Source of the DNA: a virus
IMG/VR virus record: IMGVR_UViG_3300042389_000724
Location: 1 to 64,000 of that record
Strand: one strand, 5' to 3'
DNA: 64,000 nucleotides
The first letter of the stretch is position 1. Every line of letters starts with the position of its first letter. A program made the translations under genes and the position numbers. Shown piece after piece: positions 14,936 through 22,111 of the stretch. The notes under the pieces are model-generated. The model saw nothing but the letters and a program-made list of their open reading frames with translations. It was not told the origin of the DNA and did not search any database.

Positions 14936-15373
14936 ATGAGCATGGTGACTGTTTTCTACGGCATTGGTAACACGGAGTACCGCAGCGAGGCACAGGGCGG
15001 TGTGTATCAGAATTGGGCGTACACCGCTCCTCTCACTTGGCACGGCGCGTACAGTGCGCCCACTCCCACGGGCGAGGCACTGAATCTGCCCACTGTGGCG
15101 GTGTCGATTCCGCACAACCTGTTCACGGGCTTCTCCGAGGGCTATTGGGTGCATCGTGTGTTTCTTGACGGACACCTGACTGGCACATACACTTTCGTGG
15201 ATCAGCAGTTCGCGCTGCCTGTGCAGTACGATTACATTCAGAGCGTGGCTCTGCCGTTCTCTCCTGCCGAAGCCGCAGCGCGTGGCGGCGATCCGTGCGT
15301 TCCCTCGCCTGGTGGCGCGGCGGCTCTCCTGTGTGCGGCTCTGTTCACTCGTTTCCGTGCGCGAAAGGCTTGA
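14936..15373 (+). CDS. PEP-CTERM-like tail protein, 145 aa
   Basis: The C-terminus is VPSPGGAAALLCAALFTRFR and ends in basic residues. That is a Pro-containing motif, a hydrophobic helix and an Arg cluster, as in PEP-CTERM sorting signals (VPxPG variant of Planctomycetes). Exosortases recognise such tails on exported proteins. The main part is Tyr/Thr-rich and probably beta. No clear N-terminal signal peptide is visible from ATG 14936, which is unusual for this class; either the tail is only a membrane anchor or export uses another route. It lies upstream of a stomatin-like membrane protein. Confidence 0.7.
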   Translation: MSMVTVFYGIGNTEYRSEAQGGVYQNWAYTAPLTWHGAYSAPTPTGEALNLPTVAVSIPHNLFTGFSEGYWVHRVFLDGHLTGTYTFVDQQFALPVQYDYIQSVALPFSPAEAAARGGDPCVPSPGGAAALLCAALFTRFRARKA

Positions 15374-15385
15374 GGAATCAATCAC

Positions 15386-15811
15386 ATGAATTACTACACG
15401 AACAACACCCCGTCCCCGAAGGAAACCGCCATTGCTTCAGCCGTGTGGATCGGCTGCGGAATTTTTGTCTTGTCAACCGTCATCGGTGGCTGTGCGTACA
15501 TCAAGCCGAAGTGGGGCGTGTGGGCAGCAGAGATGGAGGGCGCGGCACAGTACGCGCAAGCAGAGCAGAACCGCAAGATCACCATTCTTGAGGCAGAGGC
15601 GAAACTTGAGAGCGCAAAGGCTCTTGCAGCAGCCGAAGTGGAACGCGCCCGTGGCGTGGCAGAAGCAAACAAGATCATCGGAGAATCGCTGAAGGGCAAC
15701 GAGGCGTATCTGCGTTGGCAGTGGATTCAGAATCTTGAGAGCGGGAGCAACAGCGTGATCTATGTTCCCACCGAAGCAGGGCTTCCCATTCTTGAGGCAG
15801 GGCAGCGATGA
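15386..15811 (+). CDS. Stomatin/prohibitin-like membrane protein
   Basis: 141 aa. A transmembrane helix (about residues 19-38, ending GGCAYI) is followed by a long Ala/Glu-rich coiled coil (EAEAKLESAKALAAAEVERA). The C-terminus (VAEANKIIGESLKGNEAYLR, then VIYVPTEAGLPILEA) is typical of the end of prohibitin/SPFH-type proteins; the SPFH core itself is missing. Similar short forms occur in other phages. It may scaffold proteins at the host membrane. The stop overlaps the next start (ATGA). Confidence 0.72.
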   Translation: MNYYTNNTPSPKETAIASAVWIGCGIFVLSTVIGGCAYIKPKWGVWAAEMEGAAQYAQAEQNRKITILEAEAKLESAKALAAAEVERARGVAEANKIIGESLKGNEAYLRWQWIQNLESGSNSVIYVPTEAGLPILEAGQR

Positions 15812-16257
15812 ACCACAACGAAGACGAACGGCTACGCGCACAGTTTGATTCGCTTCAGGAGCAGTACGCGGCGGTGTGCCGTGATCGTGACGCACTGCGC
15901 GAGTCGGTTGCAAACGCACTGGTGCTGCTGTGGGACTATGACGGCTACTACTGCCGCAACAAGGGTGAAGGTGACGCGACCGCGCTTGCAGGACTCATTG
16001 ACGATGCGTATCGCATTCTGAACGGCAAGCACTGGACAGAGCCGAAGCCTGAAGGCATTGCTGAAGTGGAGCGGCTGAAGGCAGAGAATCGCGCACTGCG
16101 TCAGCGTTCAGAAATCGCGGAGTACTATTGGGATCGTGCGCGGCGCGACCGCGAATCCATGCGGCGCGAATTGGACGCGGCAACGGCAGCGGCGATTGAC
16201 GGCAAGCCGTACAATCCTCCGTATGGAGTGGGATGGGGCAAGGGGAAGGATGAATGA
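15808..16257 (+). CDS. Coiled-coil protein, 149 aa
   Basis: Unknown. The N-terminus (about residues 5-40) and the middle (about 85-125, VERLKAENRALRQRSE) are coiled-coil-like; the C-terminus is Gly/Pro/Tyr-rich. It overlaps the stomatin-like gene by four bases and the next gene by four bases (ATGA in both cases), so the three are translated as one coupled set. Confidence 0.65.
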   Translation: MNHNEDERLRAQFDSLQEQYAAVCRDRDALRESVANALVLLWDYDGYYCRNKGEGDATALAGLIDDAYRILNGKHWTEPKPEGIAEVERLKAENRALRQRSEIAEYYWDRARRDRESMRRELDAATAAAIDGKPYNPPYGVGWGKGKDE

Positions 16258-16646
16258 ATCCCTTACTCACGGAACACAAGCAGTATTTCCTTGACGATGG
16301 GCGAGGACAGGTGTGGAATTTTTGTGTTCACCCTGTGACCGAAACCGTGATCGTGCAATCGCCCGTGATCACCACAGGCGAACCGTGTTCCATGATATAC
16401 AGTAGAAAATTCCTGCGCGACACACTGGCGCAGTTGCCACAGGACGCGGTGATGCGGATGTTTGCAGAGGCACGGCTGTTCACCAACTACTACCCGACTG
16501 TGGTAAAGCCGTATGAACACAATGACGGCATGAGCAATACTTTTGAAGTGGGCATCCGCATACGGTTCACACGGGATCACCCGTCCGTGGTCATGGAGCG
16601 TGGGGATGCGCGGCGGCTGTGGGAACTGCTGCGGACTGCGAGATGA
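16254..16646 (+). CDS. Hypothetical protein with short ARxxWxxL end
   Basis: 130 aa. The C-terminus DARRLWELLRTAR carries a shortened form of the motif shared with the genes at 10629, 17780 and 19421. The rest is beta-rich. The start overlaps the preceding stop. Last gene before a late promoter and hairpin, so probably the end of this accessory operon. Confidence 0.62.
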   Translation: MNPLLTEHKQYFLDDGRGQVWNFCVHPVTETVIVQSPVITTGEPCSMIYSRKFLRDTLAQLPQDAVMRMFAEARLFTNYYPTVVKPYEHNDGMSNTFEVGIRIRFTRDHPSVVMERGDARRLWELLRTAR

Positions 16647-16659
16647 ATAGGCGAGAAAC

Positions 16660-16667
16660 CATAAATA
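16660..16667 (+). promoter_or_regulatory. T4-type late promoter box
   Basis: CATAAATA, 40 bases before the 179-aa gene at 16708. A terminator-like hairpin begins directly behind it. Confidence 0.72.
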
Positions 16668-16668
16668 G

Positions 16669-16696
16669 GAGCGGCACACGCCGCTCTTATTCTTTT
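16669..16696 (+). terminator. Hairpin, probable terminator of upstream operon
   Basis: GAGCGGC-ACAC-GCCGCTC followed by TTATTCTTTT. It overlaps the expected start of the late transcript, so it could end the upstream operon and also form the 5' end of the late mRNA. Confidence 0.6.
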
Positions 16697-16707
16697 GAGG
16701 AATCCCC

Positions 16708-17247
16708 ATGCGCTTTAATTCACAAACATACAAGTCCCTGAATGAATCCGTTCTCCGTATTGACGAGGCTCCAAGCAGCGGCGTTGAGGGCGACTACGAA
16801 GGCGAGATGGCGCGTGGCGAACTAAAGTCTTTGATTGCGAACGCACAGGAACTCCTGAAGATGCTGGGCGAGGACGCGGAGATTGAGGCGTGGGTGCAGT
16901 CAAAAATCACGAAGGCTGCGGACTATGTTTCAAGCGTTCGCAACTACATGGTGGGTGACTCCGTGAACGAAGCCGTGGCTGCATGGCAGCGCAAAGAGGG
17001 CAAGAACCCCGAGGGCGGTCTGAACAAGAAGGGCGTGGAGTCCTACCGCCGCGAGAACCCAGGCTCCAAACTGCAAACCGCCGTGACCACGAAGCCCAGC
17101 AAACTGAAGCCAGGCTCCAAGAGCGCGAAACGCCGCAAGTCGTTCTGCTCACGCATGAAGGGCATGAAGGCGAAACTCACCTCCGCAGAAACAGCGCGTG
17201 ATCCTGATTCGCGCATCAATAAATCCTTGCGGAAATGGAATTGCTGA
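16708..17247 (+). CDS. Virion-linked phage protein with DUF6321-like C-terminus
   Basis: 179 aa in three parts. Residues 1-21 (RFNSQTYKSLNESVLRIDEA) form a leader like that of the 192-aa gene at 2258 and offer an I-D-E before A protease site. Residues about 37-80 (ELLKMLGEDAEIEAWVQSKI) form a helical domain often found in phage and marine viral proteins. Residues about 90-179 match the DUF6321-like basic domain: WQRKEGKNPEGGLNKKGVES, then a SFCSRMKGMKAKL box and a C-terminal LRKWNC. A late promoter and the leader suggest packaging into the head; the biochemical role is unknown. Confidence 0.8.
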   Translation: MRFNSQTYKSLNESVLRIDEAPSSGVEGDYEGEMARGELKSLIANAQELLKMLGEDAEIEAWVQSKITKAADYVSSVRNYMVGDSVNEAVAAWQRKEGKNPEGGLNKKGVESYRRENPGSKLQTAVTTKPSKLKPGSKSAKRRKSFCSRMKGMKAKLTSAETARDPDSRINKSLRKWNC

Positions 17248-17420
17248 TATAGATAAGAATGTCACAGGGCAGTAGTGTAGACAGTGCGAACTGGATTACG
17301 CTATTCATGCGTTACGGGAATTTCGCTACCTGTTGACCGTCAGAGATGGGGGAGTCGCAAGACTCCCCCAACTTTTTTAATCCGTGAAGTATTTCCGAGT
17401 GAATACTTAAAACCCGTTCC
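17248..17420. other. Structured intergenic region
   Basis: About 170 bases without a gene. It contains ACAGTGCGAACTGG, a short stem closed by a GCGA (GNRA) tetraloop, then TTACGC/GCGTTA, the terminator at 17348 and an inverted repeat AAGTATT/AATACTT (17387-17409) before the next promoter. I could not fold the first part into a known RNA family. Confidence 0.4.
17348..17378 (+). terminator. Rho-independent terminator
   Basis: GGGGGAGTC-GCAA-GACTCCCCC, then AACTTTTTT. Confidence 0.9.
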
Positions 17421-17448
17421 TTGCGGCAAGCCGTCTAGATACTATACC
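17421..17448 (+). promoter_or_regulatory. Sigma70-like promoter
   Basis: TTGCGG, 16 bases, TATACC. The inverted repeat AAGTATT/AATACTT lies just upstream and could be an operator. Confidence 0.55.
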
Positions 17449-17485
17449 CTTCAATACCGAAGGAATATTCTTAAAGGAGATTGTT

Positions 17486-17653
17486 ATGGCTACTACAAAT
17501 GCTACTGCGAAGACTTGCCCCGTCACTGGTTCGTTCTCTTGGACGAACCCCATTCACCTCGCGGCGTTCTTTGCGCTGCTCCCTTTTGCAATCAAGGGAG
17601 TCATGTTTGCATTCAATGCTCTGGCAAAGGGCGTTGACGCACTTGTTAAGTGA
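17486..17653 (+). CDS. Small membrane protein, 55 aa
   Basis: Starts MATTNATAKTCPVTG with AAAGGAG eight bases upstream and ends GVDALVK. One hydrophobic helix (about residues 22-46, IHLAAFFALLPFAIKGVMF) indicates a single-pass membrane protein. It has its own promoter and terminator. Function unknown; small phage membrane proteins may be holin-like or host-inhibiting. Confidence 0.7.
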   Translation: MATTNATAKTCPVTGSFSWTNPIHLAAFFALLPFAIKGVMFAFNALAKGVDALVK

Positions 17654-17684
17654 TTAAGCCCCACTTAATCCATTAAGATGAACG

Positions 17685-17713
17685 GGAGGGCAGAAATGCC
17701 CTCCTTTTCTTTT
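17685..17713 (+). terminator. Rho-independent terminator
   Basis: GGAGGGCA-GAAA-TGCCCTCC followed by TTTTCTTTT. Confidence 0.9.
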
Positions 17714-17745
17714 CCCGAAGTAGACAAAACAAATATTGCGGGTGC

Positions 17746-17773
17746 TTGTTTCAGATATTGCCCGTGCTATACT
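17746..17773 (+). promoter_or_regulatory. Sigma70-like promoter, leaderless type
   Basis: TTGTTT, 16 bases, TATACT, then six bases (TTGTGC) and the ATG at 17780. Confidence 0.65.
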
Positions 17774-17779
17774 TTGTGC

Positions 17780-18271
17780 ATGACCCCGATTGATCGCAGC
17801 ACTCGCCACGCACGAATGGAAGACCCGTTCCCGAAGCAGCACTACTTGTCCCGCCACGGCGGTCAGTGGGTGTGGGGATACTTTCCGTGGAACGGCAGCG
17901 TGATCGTGGTGGGCTTTGACGGCTCACGCCCCGACTCGCTTCAGCACATCAAGGAGAACTCGGTGTGCGAACTCCTCACGGTGGACGCGGCGCGGCGGCA
18001 TTGGAATGAACGCCTTGAATGGGAGTACAGTGCTGTTGATCCAAAGGATTGGGCTGCGCTCACCTACCGAATCACGGTACACGGGATCGCGCTCAATTTT
18101 GTCAATAGGCGACAGGCGAACACTGCATTCGGAATGATGCAGGATTTCTTCAACACGAACAGCACCCCCGCAATTCAAGAGATCCAAGAGAAATTGGATA
18201 CACTCATTTCAACGCACTACGAGAACTGCGAACACAAGAACGAATACACGAACTACGCACTGGAGGCATAA
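17780..18271 (+). CDS. Hypothetical protein, 163 aa, ARxxWxxx motif
   Basis: Begins MTPIDRSTRHARMED. The middle DAARRHWNERLEWEY resembles the motif in the genes at 10629 and 19421, placing it in the same loose family. The C-terminal third is helical and acidic, with two Cys/His-rich spots (HYENCEHKNEY). The predicted mRNA has no leader, since the -10 box ends six bases before the ATG. Function unknown. The next gene follows after three bases. Confidence 0.65.
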   Translation: MTPIDRSTRHARMEDPFPKQHYLSRHGGQWVWGYFPWNGSVIVVGFDGSRPDSLQHIKENSVCELLTVDAARRHWNERLEWEYSAVDPKDWAALTYRITVHGIALNFVNRRQANTAFGMMQDFFNTNSTPAIQEIQEKLDTLISTHYENCEHKNEYTNYALEA

Positions 18272-18274
18272 ACC

Positions 18275-18709
18275 ATGAGCAATCAAGACACCACATACGA
18301 AGATTGGAAGACCCGTTTCCCTCTGTGCTTTGAGCGCACAGGCTCCTGCATGGGGTTTGGCATTCAACACAACAAGGGATGGAACGGCATCATTGAGCGG
18401 CTGCTCCAAAAGATTGAAGCGTACCTCGCAGAGAAGTACGCCGCAGGGTTCCGCGATCCCGACTACGGATTTCAGATTGATCAGATCAAGGAAAAGTTCG
18501 GAACGCTGCGGTTCTATGTGTGCGGCGCAGACGATCAGATTTTTCAGTGGATTGTGGAAGCCGAGCGCGAAACCGCACAAACCTGTGAAGCGTGTGGTGC
18601 GCCTGGTTCACTGCACTCCCGCATCGGTGGGTATTGGGTGTATACTCGTTGTCCACAGTGTGCCACCGAAAACATGGAACCATACAAGGCGGAAGACCAT
18701 GATTTCTGA
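18275..18709 (+). CDS. Zinc-binding hypothetical protein, 144 aa
   Basis: The C-terminal part has two Cys pairs, TCEACGAPG and TRCPQCA, that should bind one zinc. The middle (YGFQIDQIKEKFGTLRFYV) is a conserved motif of a phage and bacterial protein family of unknown role. The N-terminal part is helical. It is transcribed with its neighbours; the end overlaps the start of the next gene by 11 bases. Confidence 0.7.
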   Translation: MSNQDTTYEDWKTRFPLCFERTGSCMGFGIQHNKGWNGIIERLLQKIEAYLAEKYAAGFRDPDYGFQIDQIKEKFGTLRFYVCGADDQIFQWIVEAERETAQTCEACGAPGSLHSRIGGYWVYTRCPQCATENMEPYKAEDHDF

Positions 18710-19295
18710 TGACGAACTGTTTGCCGCGATGCGGCGCGTGAACGCGCAGTACAAGCGCACACTTCAGCGATTAGCCGAAAGCGAAAAAGGAGAACGCATG
18801 ACACTGCCTTACGAAGAAGTCCACAGTCTGCAAGCCGTCCGCAGATTTCTTTACGATCTGCTTGACCCCACTACCACTCCGCGAGTGCCGAAGGCTATTC
18901 GTGAACGAGCGCGGAGAGTGTGCAAGCATTTCCCGATGGACTACAGCATCCAAGAGCGTTACCCCGAAGTGTTCAACCCCAAGCAGGAGACTACCGTGAG
19001 CAACACCACCAACACTACTCGCAAGAACCATGTCGCAGAATATGCCGAACAATATCTGAAGAACGGTGAAACCATTACCGTGGTGTTCACGAAGAAGGAC
19101 GGCACGGAACGCGCCATGCTCTGCACCCGCAACTTGGCAGCGATTCCCGAGGACAAGCACCCAAAGGGCAGCGGCAAGGCAAAGGCAGCGCATCTCATCG
19201 TAGCCTTTGATTTGGAAAAGGGCGAGTGGCGTTCGTTTGACGAAGAGTCCGTGCTGTCCGTGCAGCGCGGCTCCATGCTCCACGAATCCGCCTAA
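18699..19295 (+). CDS. Composite protein ending in a DUF2693-like SH3 domain
   Basis: 198 aa from ATG 18699. The C-terminal half (about residues 110-195, ETITVVFTKKDGTERAMLCT onward) resembles DUF2693, a small SH3-like domain found in T4-like phages. Two strong internal signals lie in the same frame: AAAGGAGAACGC before ATG (MTLPYEEV) and AGGAGACTACC before GTG (SNTTNTT). They suggest either a fusion of three once-separate genes or production of shorter proteins from internal starts. The N-terminal part is helical and basic. A terminator follows. Confidence 0.68.
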   Translation: MISDDELFAAMRRVNAQYKRTLQRLAESEKGERMTLPYEEVHSLQAVRRFLYDLLDPTTTPRVPKAIRERARRVCKHFPMDYSIQERYPEVFNPKQETTVSNTTNTTRKNHVAEYAEQYLKNGETITVVFTKKDGTERAMLCTRNLAAIPEDKHPKGSGKAKAAHLIVAFDLEKGEWRSFDEESVLSVQRGSMLHESA

Positions 19296-19321
19296 AATAT
19301 TCAACATTTCTGCACCCCACG

Positions 19322-19348
19322 AAAACCCCTGCAAACACAGGGGTTTTT
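19322..19348 (+). terminator. Rho-independent terminator
   Basis: AAAACCCCTG / CAGGGGTTTTT hairpin just after the DUF2693-like gene. Confidence 0.85.
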
Positions 19349-19382
19349 GCAAATAAATTATCGGACTTTGTGAATCCGCCTC

Positions 19383-19412
19383 TTGACGGAAACCCCTGTT
19401 TTCCAGTACAAT
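19383..19412 (+). promoter_or_regulatory. Sigma70-like promoter, near-leaderless
   Basis: TTGACG, 18 bases, TACAAT; the ATG at 19421 follows eight bases later. TTATCGGAC lies about 22 bases upstream of the -35 box, as before the cobT and cobS genes. Confidence 0.68.
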
Positions 19413-19420
19413 TGTGGTCT

Positions 19421-20203
19421 ATGGCTACCGCCTCACCTACCGCACCCGTTCGCCGTTCCGCCCGTTCGCCCATGCAGTACACTCCGTACACGCTCAACCC
19501 GTCCGCAATGCCCTACGGTCTGTGGATTGACATCCCGTTCCGCAAGCGCGGCAGTACGCAGATCCGCTCCGAAGCAAAGGGTCGCGGTGCGCGTTTCTGC
19601 CCCGCTGCGAAGGGCGCGATCAAGTGGTGGATGCCGAAGAACCGCCTGACTGCGGACACCGTGAACTGGCTCAACTCTCACGAAATGATTCGTGGTGAGC
19701 GCAAGGCTCCCGTGTTCAACCCCAACGCGATGACGGTCGCGGACATCAACCTCGCGTATCCGTTCCGCGTGTTCCTTGCCGTGCCGTTTGAGGACAAGGA
19801 CATTGCGAAGGGCGCGGGTGCGCTGTGGAGCAGCGAGGACAAGCGGTGGTTCTTCAACGCCACCAACCTCACGCAGCACCGCTTTGATGAAATGCTAAAG
19901 AAGCAGTGGGTGTTCTCGTTCCACGGTGTGCTGAAGAGCGACCCCACGCACACCGCTACGGGCGTGTATTTCTTCACCGAAGACTTTGGCGGCGCGGCGG
20001 CTCCCGCTGCTCCTGCTGCGGCTCCGTTCGTTCCGCAGGTGTGGACTCTTCAGAAGGACAGCAACCTGGCGATCATGTCCACGACCGCAGACGGTCGCAT
20101 CGTTCTTGTGTGTGATGAGTTTGGCTTGAACGCCACCCACACGAAGGACGAAGCGCGTTCCATTTGGAACGGACTGATTGCTGACGGTTGGGTGCTTGCC
20201 TAA
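19421..20203 (+). CDS. DUF5710-repeat protein with ARxxWxxL end, 260 aa
   Basis: Two copies of a DUF5710-like unit are visible: LWIDIPFRKRGSTQIRSEAK with KWWMP (about residues 27-72) and FLAVPFEDKDIAKGAGALW with KRWFF (about 110-147). This small domain occurs in phage and plasmid proteins linked to DNA metabolism, but its role is unknown. An Ala/Pro linker follows, and the C-terminus EARSIWNGLIADGWVLA is the best copy of the family motif shared with three other genes. The start is set by the promoter. It heads a unit of three to five genes. Confidence 0.75.
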   Translation: MATASPTAPVRRSARSPMQYTPYTLNPSAMPYGLWIDIPFRKRGSTQIRSEAKGRGARFCPAAKGAIKWWMPKNRLTADTVNWLNSHEMIRGERKAPVFNPNAMTVADINLAYPFRVFLAVPFEDKDIAKGAGALWSSEDKRWFFNATNLTQHRFDEMLKKQWVFSFHGVLKSDPTHTATGVYFFTEDFGGAAAPAAPAAAPFVPQVWTLQKDSNLAIMSTTADGRIVLVCDEFGLNATHTKDEARSIWNGLIADGWVLA

Positions 20204-20219
20204 AAGGAGAATGACTCAA

Positions 20220-20606
20220 ATGTGCAATTACGAATATTGCGATGACTGTGGCTATCGCGTCTACCCGAAGGCGCGTTGTGTGGTGGAGTCCCTGCCCTGC
20301 GACATTGCGTCCGCGAACGAGGGCGAGAGCGCGACCCTGTGCCGCCGCTGCTACGGCATCGTGACGGGACAGGACGCGCCTGTGCCTGATGACAACACGA
20401 ACCCGTGCCGCTGCTGCGGCGAAATCGTTTACGACACCGACTACGACACCTGCGAACTGTGTGAGCCGAGCGATCACACTCCGCAGGGCATGGAGCGTAT
20501 GTGGGGCAAGAAGTGCAAGCGGTTCAAGAAGGGTTGCGGCGGATGTGAGGCGTGGCGACTGTACGAGCAGACGGGACGAGTCCCGTCTGCGGACGATGTG
20601 CCTTGA
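20220..20606 (+). CDS. Cys-rich zinc-binding protein, 128 aa
   Basis: It has at least five Cys pairs, including CDDCG, CRRCY, CRCCG and CELCE, so it should bind two or more zinc ions. The spacing does not match a family I can name. GGAG lies ten bases before ATG 20220. It is co-transcribed with the DUF5710 gene and the basic 45-aa gene. Possible nucleic-acid or protein adaptor; function unknown. Confidence 0.7.
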   Translation: MCNYEYCDDCGYRVYPKARCVVESLPCDIASANEGESATLCRRCYGIVTGQDAPVPDDNTNPCRCCGEIVYDTDYDTCELCEPSDHTPQGMERMWGKKCKRFKKGCGGCEAWRLYEQTGRVPSADDVP

Positions 20607-20615
20607 GGAAACACT

Positions 20616-20753
20616 ATGAACATCAGAGCAGGAAAGTTCGTACACGATGCGTTCCGCGAGGGGCAACGCTTGCGCCCGAAGACATGGGGCAAGAAGTCAC
20701 GCTGTCCCCGCAAGGCGCGGCGTGAAGCCAAACGCGAACTCCAAAATAGTTGA
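20616..20753 (+). CDS. Small basic protein, 45 aa
   Basis: MNIRAGKFVHDAFREGQRLR and a Lys/Arg-rich end; about a third of the residues are basic. GAGG lies six bases upstream of the ATG, and a terminator follows at once. Contains one CGCTGTCCCC copy. It could bind nucleic acid; function unknown. Confidence 0.6.
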   Translation: MNIRAGKFVHDAFREGQRLRPKTWGKKSRCPRKARREAKRELQNS

Positions 20754-20762
20754 ATCGCCCAC

Positions 20763-20789
20763 AGCCGCCCCCAACGGGGCGGCTTTTTT
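20763..20789 (+). terminator. Rho-independent terminator
   Basis: AGCCGCCCC / GGGGCGGCT with a short CAAC loop, followed by six T. Confidence 0.9.
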
Positions 20790-20813
20790 CATAGATACTT
20801 TTGGAGGTTCACG

Positions 20814-21137
20814 ATGTCTGACTACGAAAAAATCGTAGGCATTGATCTTGAAGAAATTCAGAACGGTATCGCTCTCTACTGCATATACGAATCCAAAGAC
20901 GGTGGCAAGGAGTGGATGCCTGTTCTGAAATCTGCAAATATTGTGATGCTGTTGGAATACGCAAAGGCTCGGTACGATGACAATACTCCGCTCGTAATGC
21001 AGCCACACATCCAAGACATTATGCTTTCACAAATCGTGCAGGAAGCACGGCAGACAAAACAAAAGGCACTACAGCACAACACGCCGCCACGAAAAAATTG
21101 GTTCAGAAGGGTTTGGGATTTCTTCAGAAGGAGATAG
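20814..21137 (+). CDS. Hypothetical protein, 107 aa
   Basis: Not recognised. Acidic N-terminal two thirds, then a strongly basic amphipathic end (RKNWFRRVWDFFRRR) that could touch membrane or nucleic acid. GGAGG lies upstream. Followed after two bases by a 57-aa gene. Confidence 0.6.
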   Translation: MSDYEKIVGIDLEEIQNGIALYCIYESKDGGKEWMPVLKSANIVMLLEYAKARYDDNTPLVMQPHIQDIMLSQIVQEARQTKQKALQHNTPPRKNWFRRVWDFFRRR

Positions 21138-21139
21138 CC

Positions 21140-21313
21140 ATGAAGAAAACCGAGAAGGAACTCAACGAGGAACTGCTCAACGCAGCAGCACTAGCCGTCC
21201 ACTCGTATGAGGAATACCTTCTGGACCAAATAGGATGGCGCGAATTGGCTCAAGTCATGGACGCGCTACGCAAGGCTGTGACCGCCGTGGACAAACACAA
21301 ACTTTCAAAGTAA
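21140..21313 (+). CDS. Small helical protein, 57 aa
   Basis: Begins MKKTEKELNEELLNAA with AGAAGGAG upstream. Entirely helical and charged; function unknown. The AGAAGGAGATAGCC leader is at proper distance, which sets this start rather than 21098. Confidence 0.6.
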   Translation: MKKTEKELNEELLNAAALAVHSYEEYLLDQIGWRELAQVMDALRKAVTAVDKHKLSK

Positions 21314-21388
21314 TCCGTTTTCGTGAAGTATTGACTTTTATATTGGGGTGAATTTTCCACTCGTCTAACTATCTGTGTAGGGTATGGA

Positions 21389-21508
21389 ATGATGGATTCT
21401 ATAAAGAATACACCAGTACCAGTAGAGTACCAGAGGGACACCCCACAGAATCAAATAGACGAATCTTTGTGCAACCCATTGCACTCCTGTTCCGACACGC
21501 TACAATAA
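21389..21508 (+). CDS. Possible micro-gene, 39 aa
   Basis: ATG-ATG start, MMDSIKNTPVPVEYQR, ending CSDTLQ. The ribosome site is weak (GGGTATGGA), and the following promoter overlaps its end. Coding status uncertain. Confidence 0.3.
   Translation: MMDSIKNTPVPVEYQRDTPQNQIDESLCNPLHSCSDTLQ
21479..21506 (+). promoter_or_regulatory. Sigma70-like promoter
   Basis: TTGCAC, 16 bases, TACAAT; 30 bases before the ATG at 21536, with AAAGGA between. Confidence 0.6.
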
Positions 21509-21535
21509 GAGCGTACCAAAGGAACCCACTACACC

Positions 21536-21799
21536 ATGTTCCGTCTACACATTGACATTCCACTGCCACTCACCGAAGAGCAATGCGCCGAGGTTACTCG
21601 CCGCGTGATGGCTGGCTTTTACGATCCTTCTCTTTTGGACTTCCTGCGTAGTGTGGGAGTCCCATCCGTGAACTACCGTTTGGGTCACGATGATGACCGC
21701 CAAAAGAGCAACTACCTTATCAAGTCCACACGCGGTCATGTGGCAAACAAGAAGAGCAGAATTTCAATCTGCGAGGAAGAAACCCGTGAAGAAGAGTGA
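21536..21799 (+). CDS. Hypothetical protein, 87 aa
   Basis: Unrecognised. The N-terminal 60 residues look like a small alpha/beta domain (IDIPLPLTEEQCAEVTRRVM); the end is basic, then acidic. It has its own promoter and ribosome site. The end overlaps the next gene by 14 bases. Confidence 0.62.
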   Translation: MFRLHIDIPLPLTEEQCAEVTRRVMAGFYDPSLLDFLRSVGVPSVNYRLGHDDDRQKSNYLIKSTRGHVANKKSRISICEEETREEE

Positions 21800-22016
21800 A
21801 GCAAAGACGGCTACGAAGCGCGTGAATCGCATGAGCAAGAAGATCAGCAAGAGCAGCGCACCGCTGTTCATCCCGAACGCCTCCGAGACTCCTGCGCCGA
21901 AGGCGTACACCCGCGAGGAGATTGAGGCAATTCTCACGAATGTGATGCTAGTGTCCGTGAGCCTTGCGGCTGTGCTGCTTGCCCTGTCAATTTTCATCAC
22001 GGTGGTACGCAACTAA
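21786..22016 (+). CDS. Small membrane protein, 76 aa
   Basis: Starts at GTG 21786 with GAGGA seven bases upstream; the first 25 residues are Lys/Ser-rich. One transmembrane helix near the C-terminus (MLVSVSLAAVLLALSIFITV), so it is probably a tail-anchored protein with a basic cytoplasmic part. tRNA-Ile begins eight bases after the stop. Function unknown. Confidence 0.65.
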   Translation: MKKSEAKTATKRVNRMSKKISKSSAPLFIPNASETPAPKAYTREEIEAILTNVMLVSVSLAAVLLALSIFITVVRN

Positions 22017-22024
22017 AAACTACT

Positions 22025-22095
22025 GGGCAGTGGGCGGATGGCTTCGCAGGGCGACTTATAATCGTTTCAATCAGGTTCAATCCCTGAACTGCCTA
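22025..22095 (+). tRNA. tRNA-Ile (TAT)
   Basis: Acceptor GGGCAGT/ACTGCCT (G1-U72 wobble), anticodon stem GGCGA/TCGTT with two wobble pairs, loop CTTATAA giving anticodon TAT (codon AUA), T arm TCAGG/CCTGA with loop TTCAATC. A UAU anticodon reads AUA directly, without lysidine modification. Confidence 0.88.
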
Positions 22096-22111
22096 TTTGA
22101 AAGGAATTGGT

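Noticed and set aside
17250-17340. tRNA-like folding of the spacer
   Set aside because: Anticodon loop lacks the invariant T and the T arm cannot be formed; only a simple GNRA hairpin is convincing.
22057-22062. TATAAT box
   Set aside because: It is the anticodon loop region of tRNA-Ile, and no -35 box fits.
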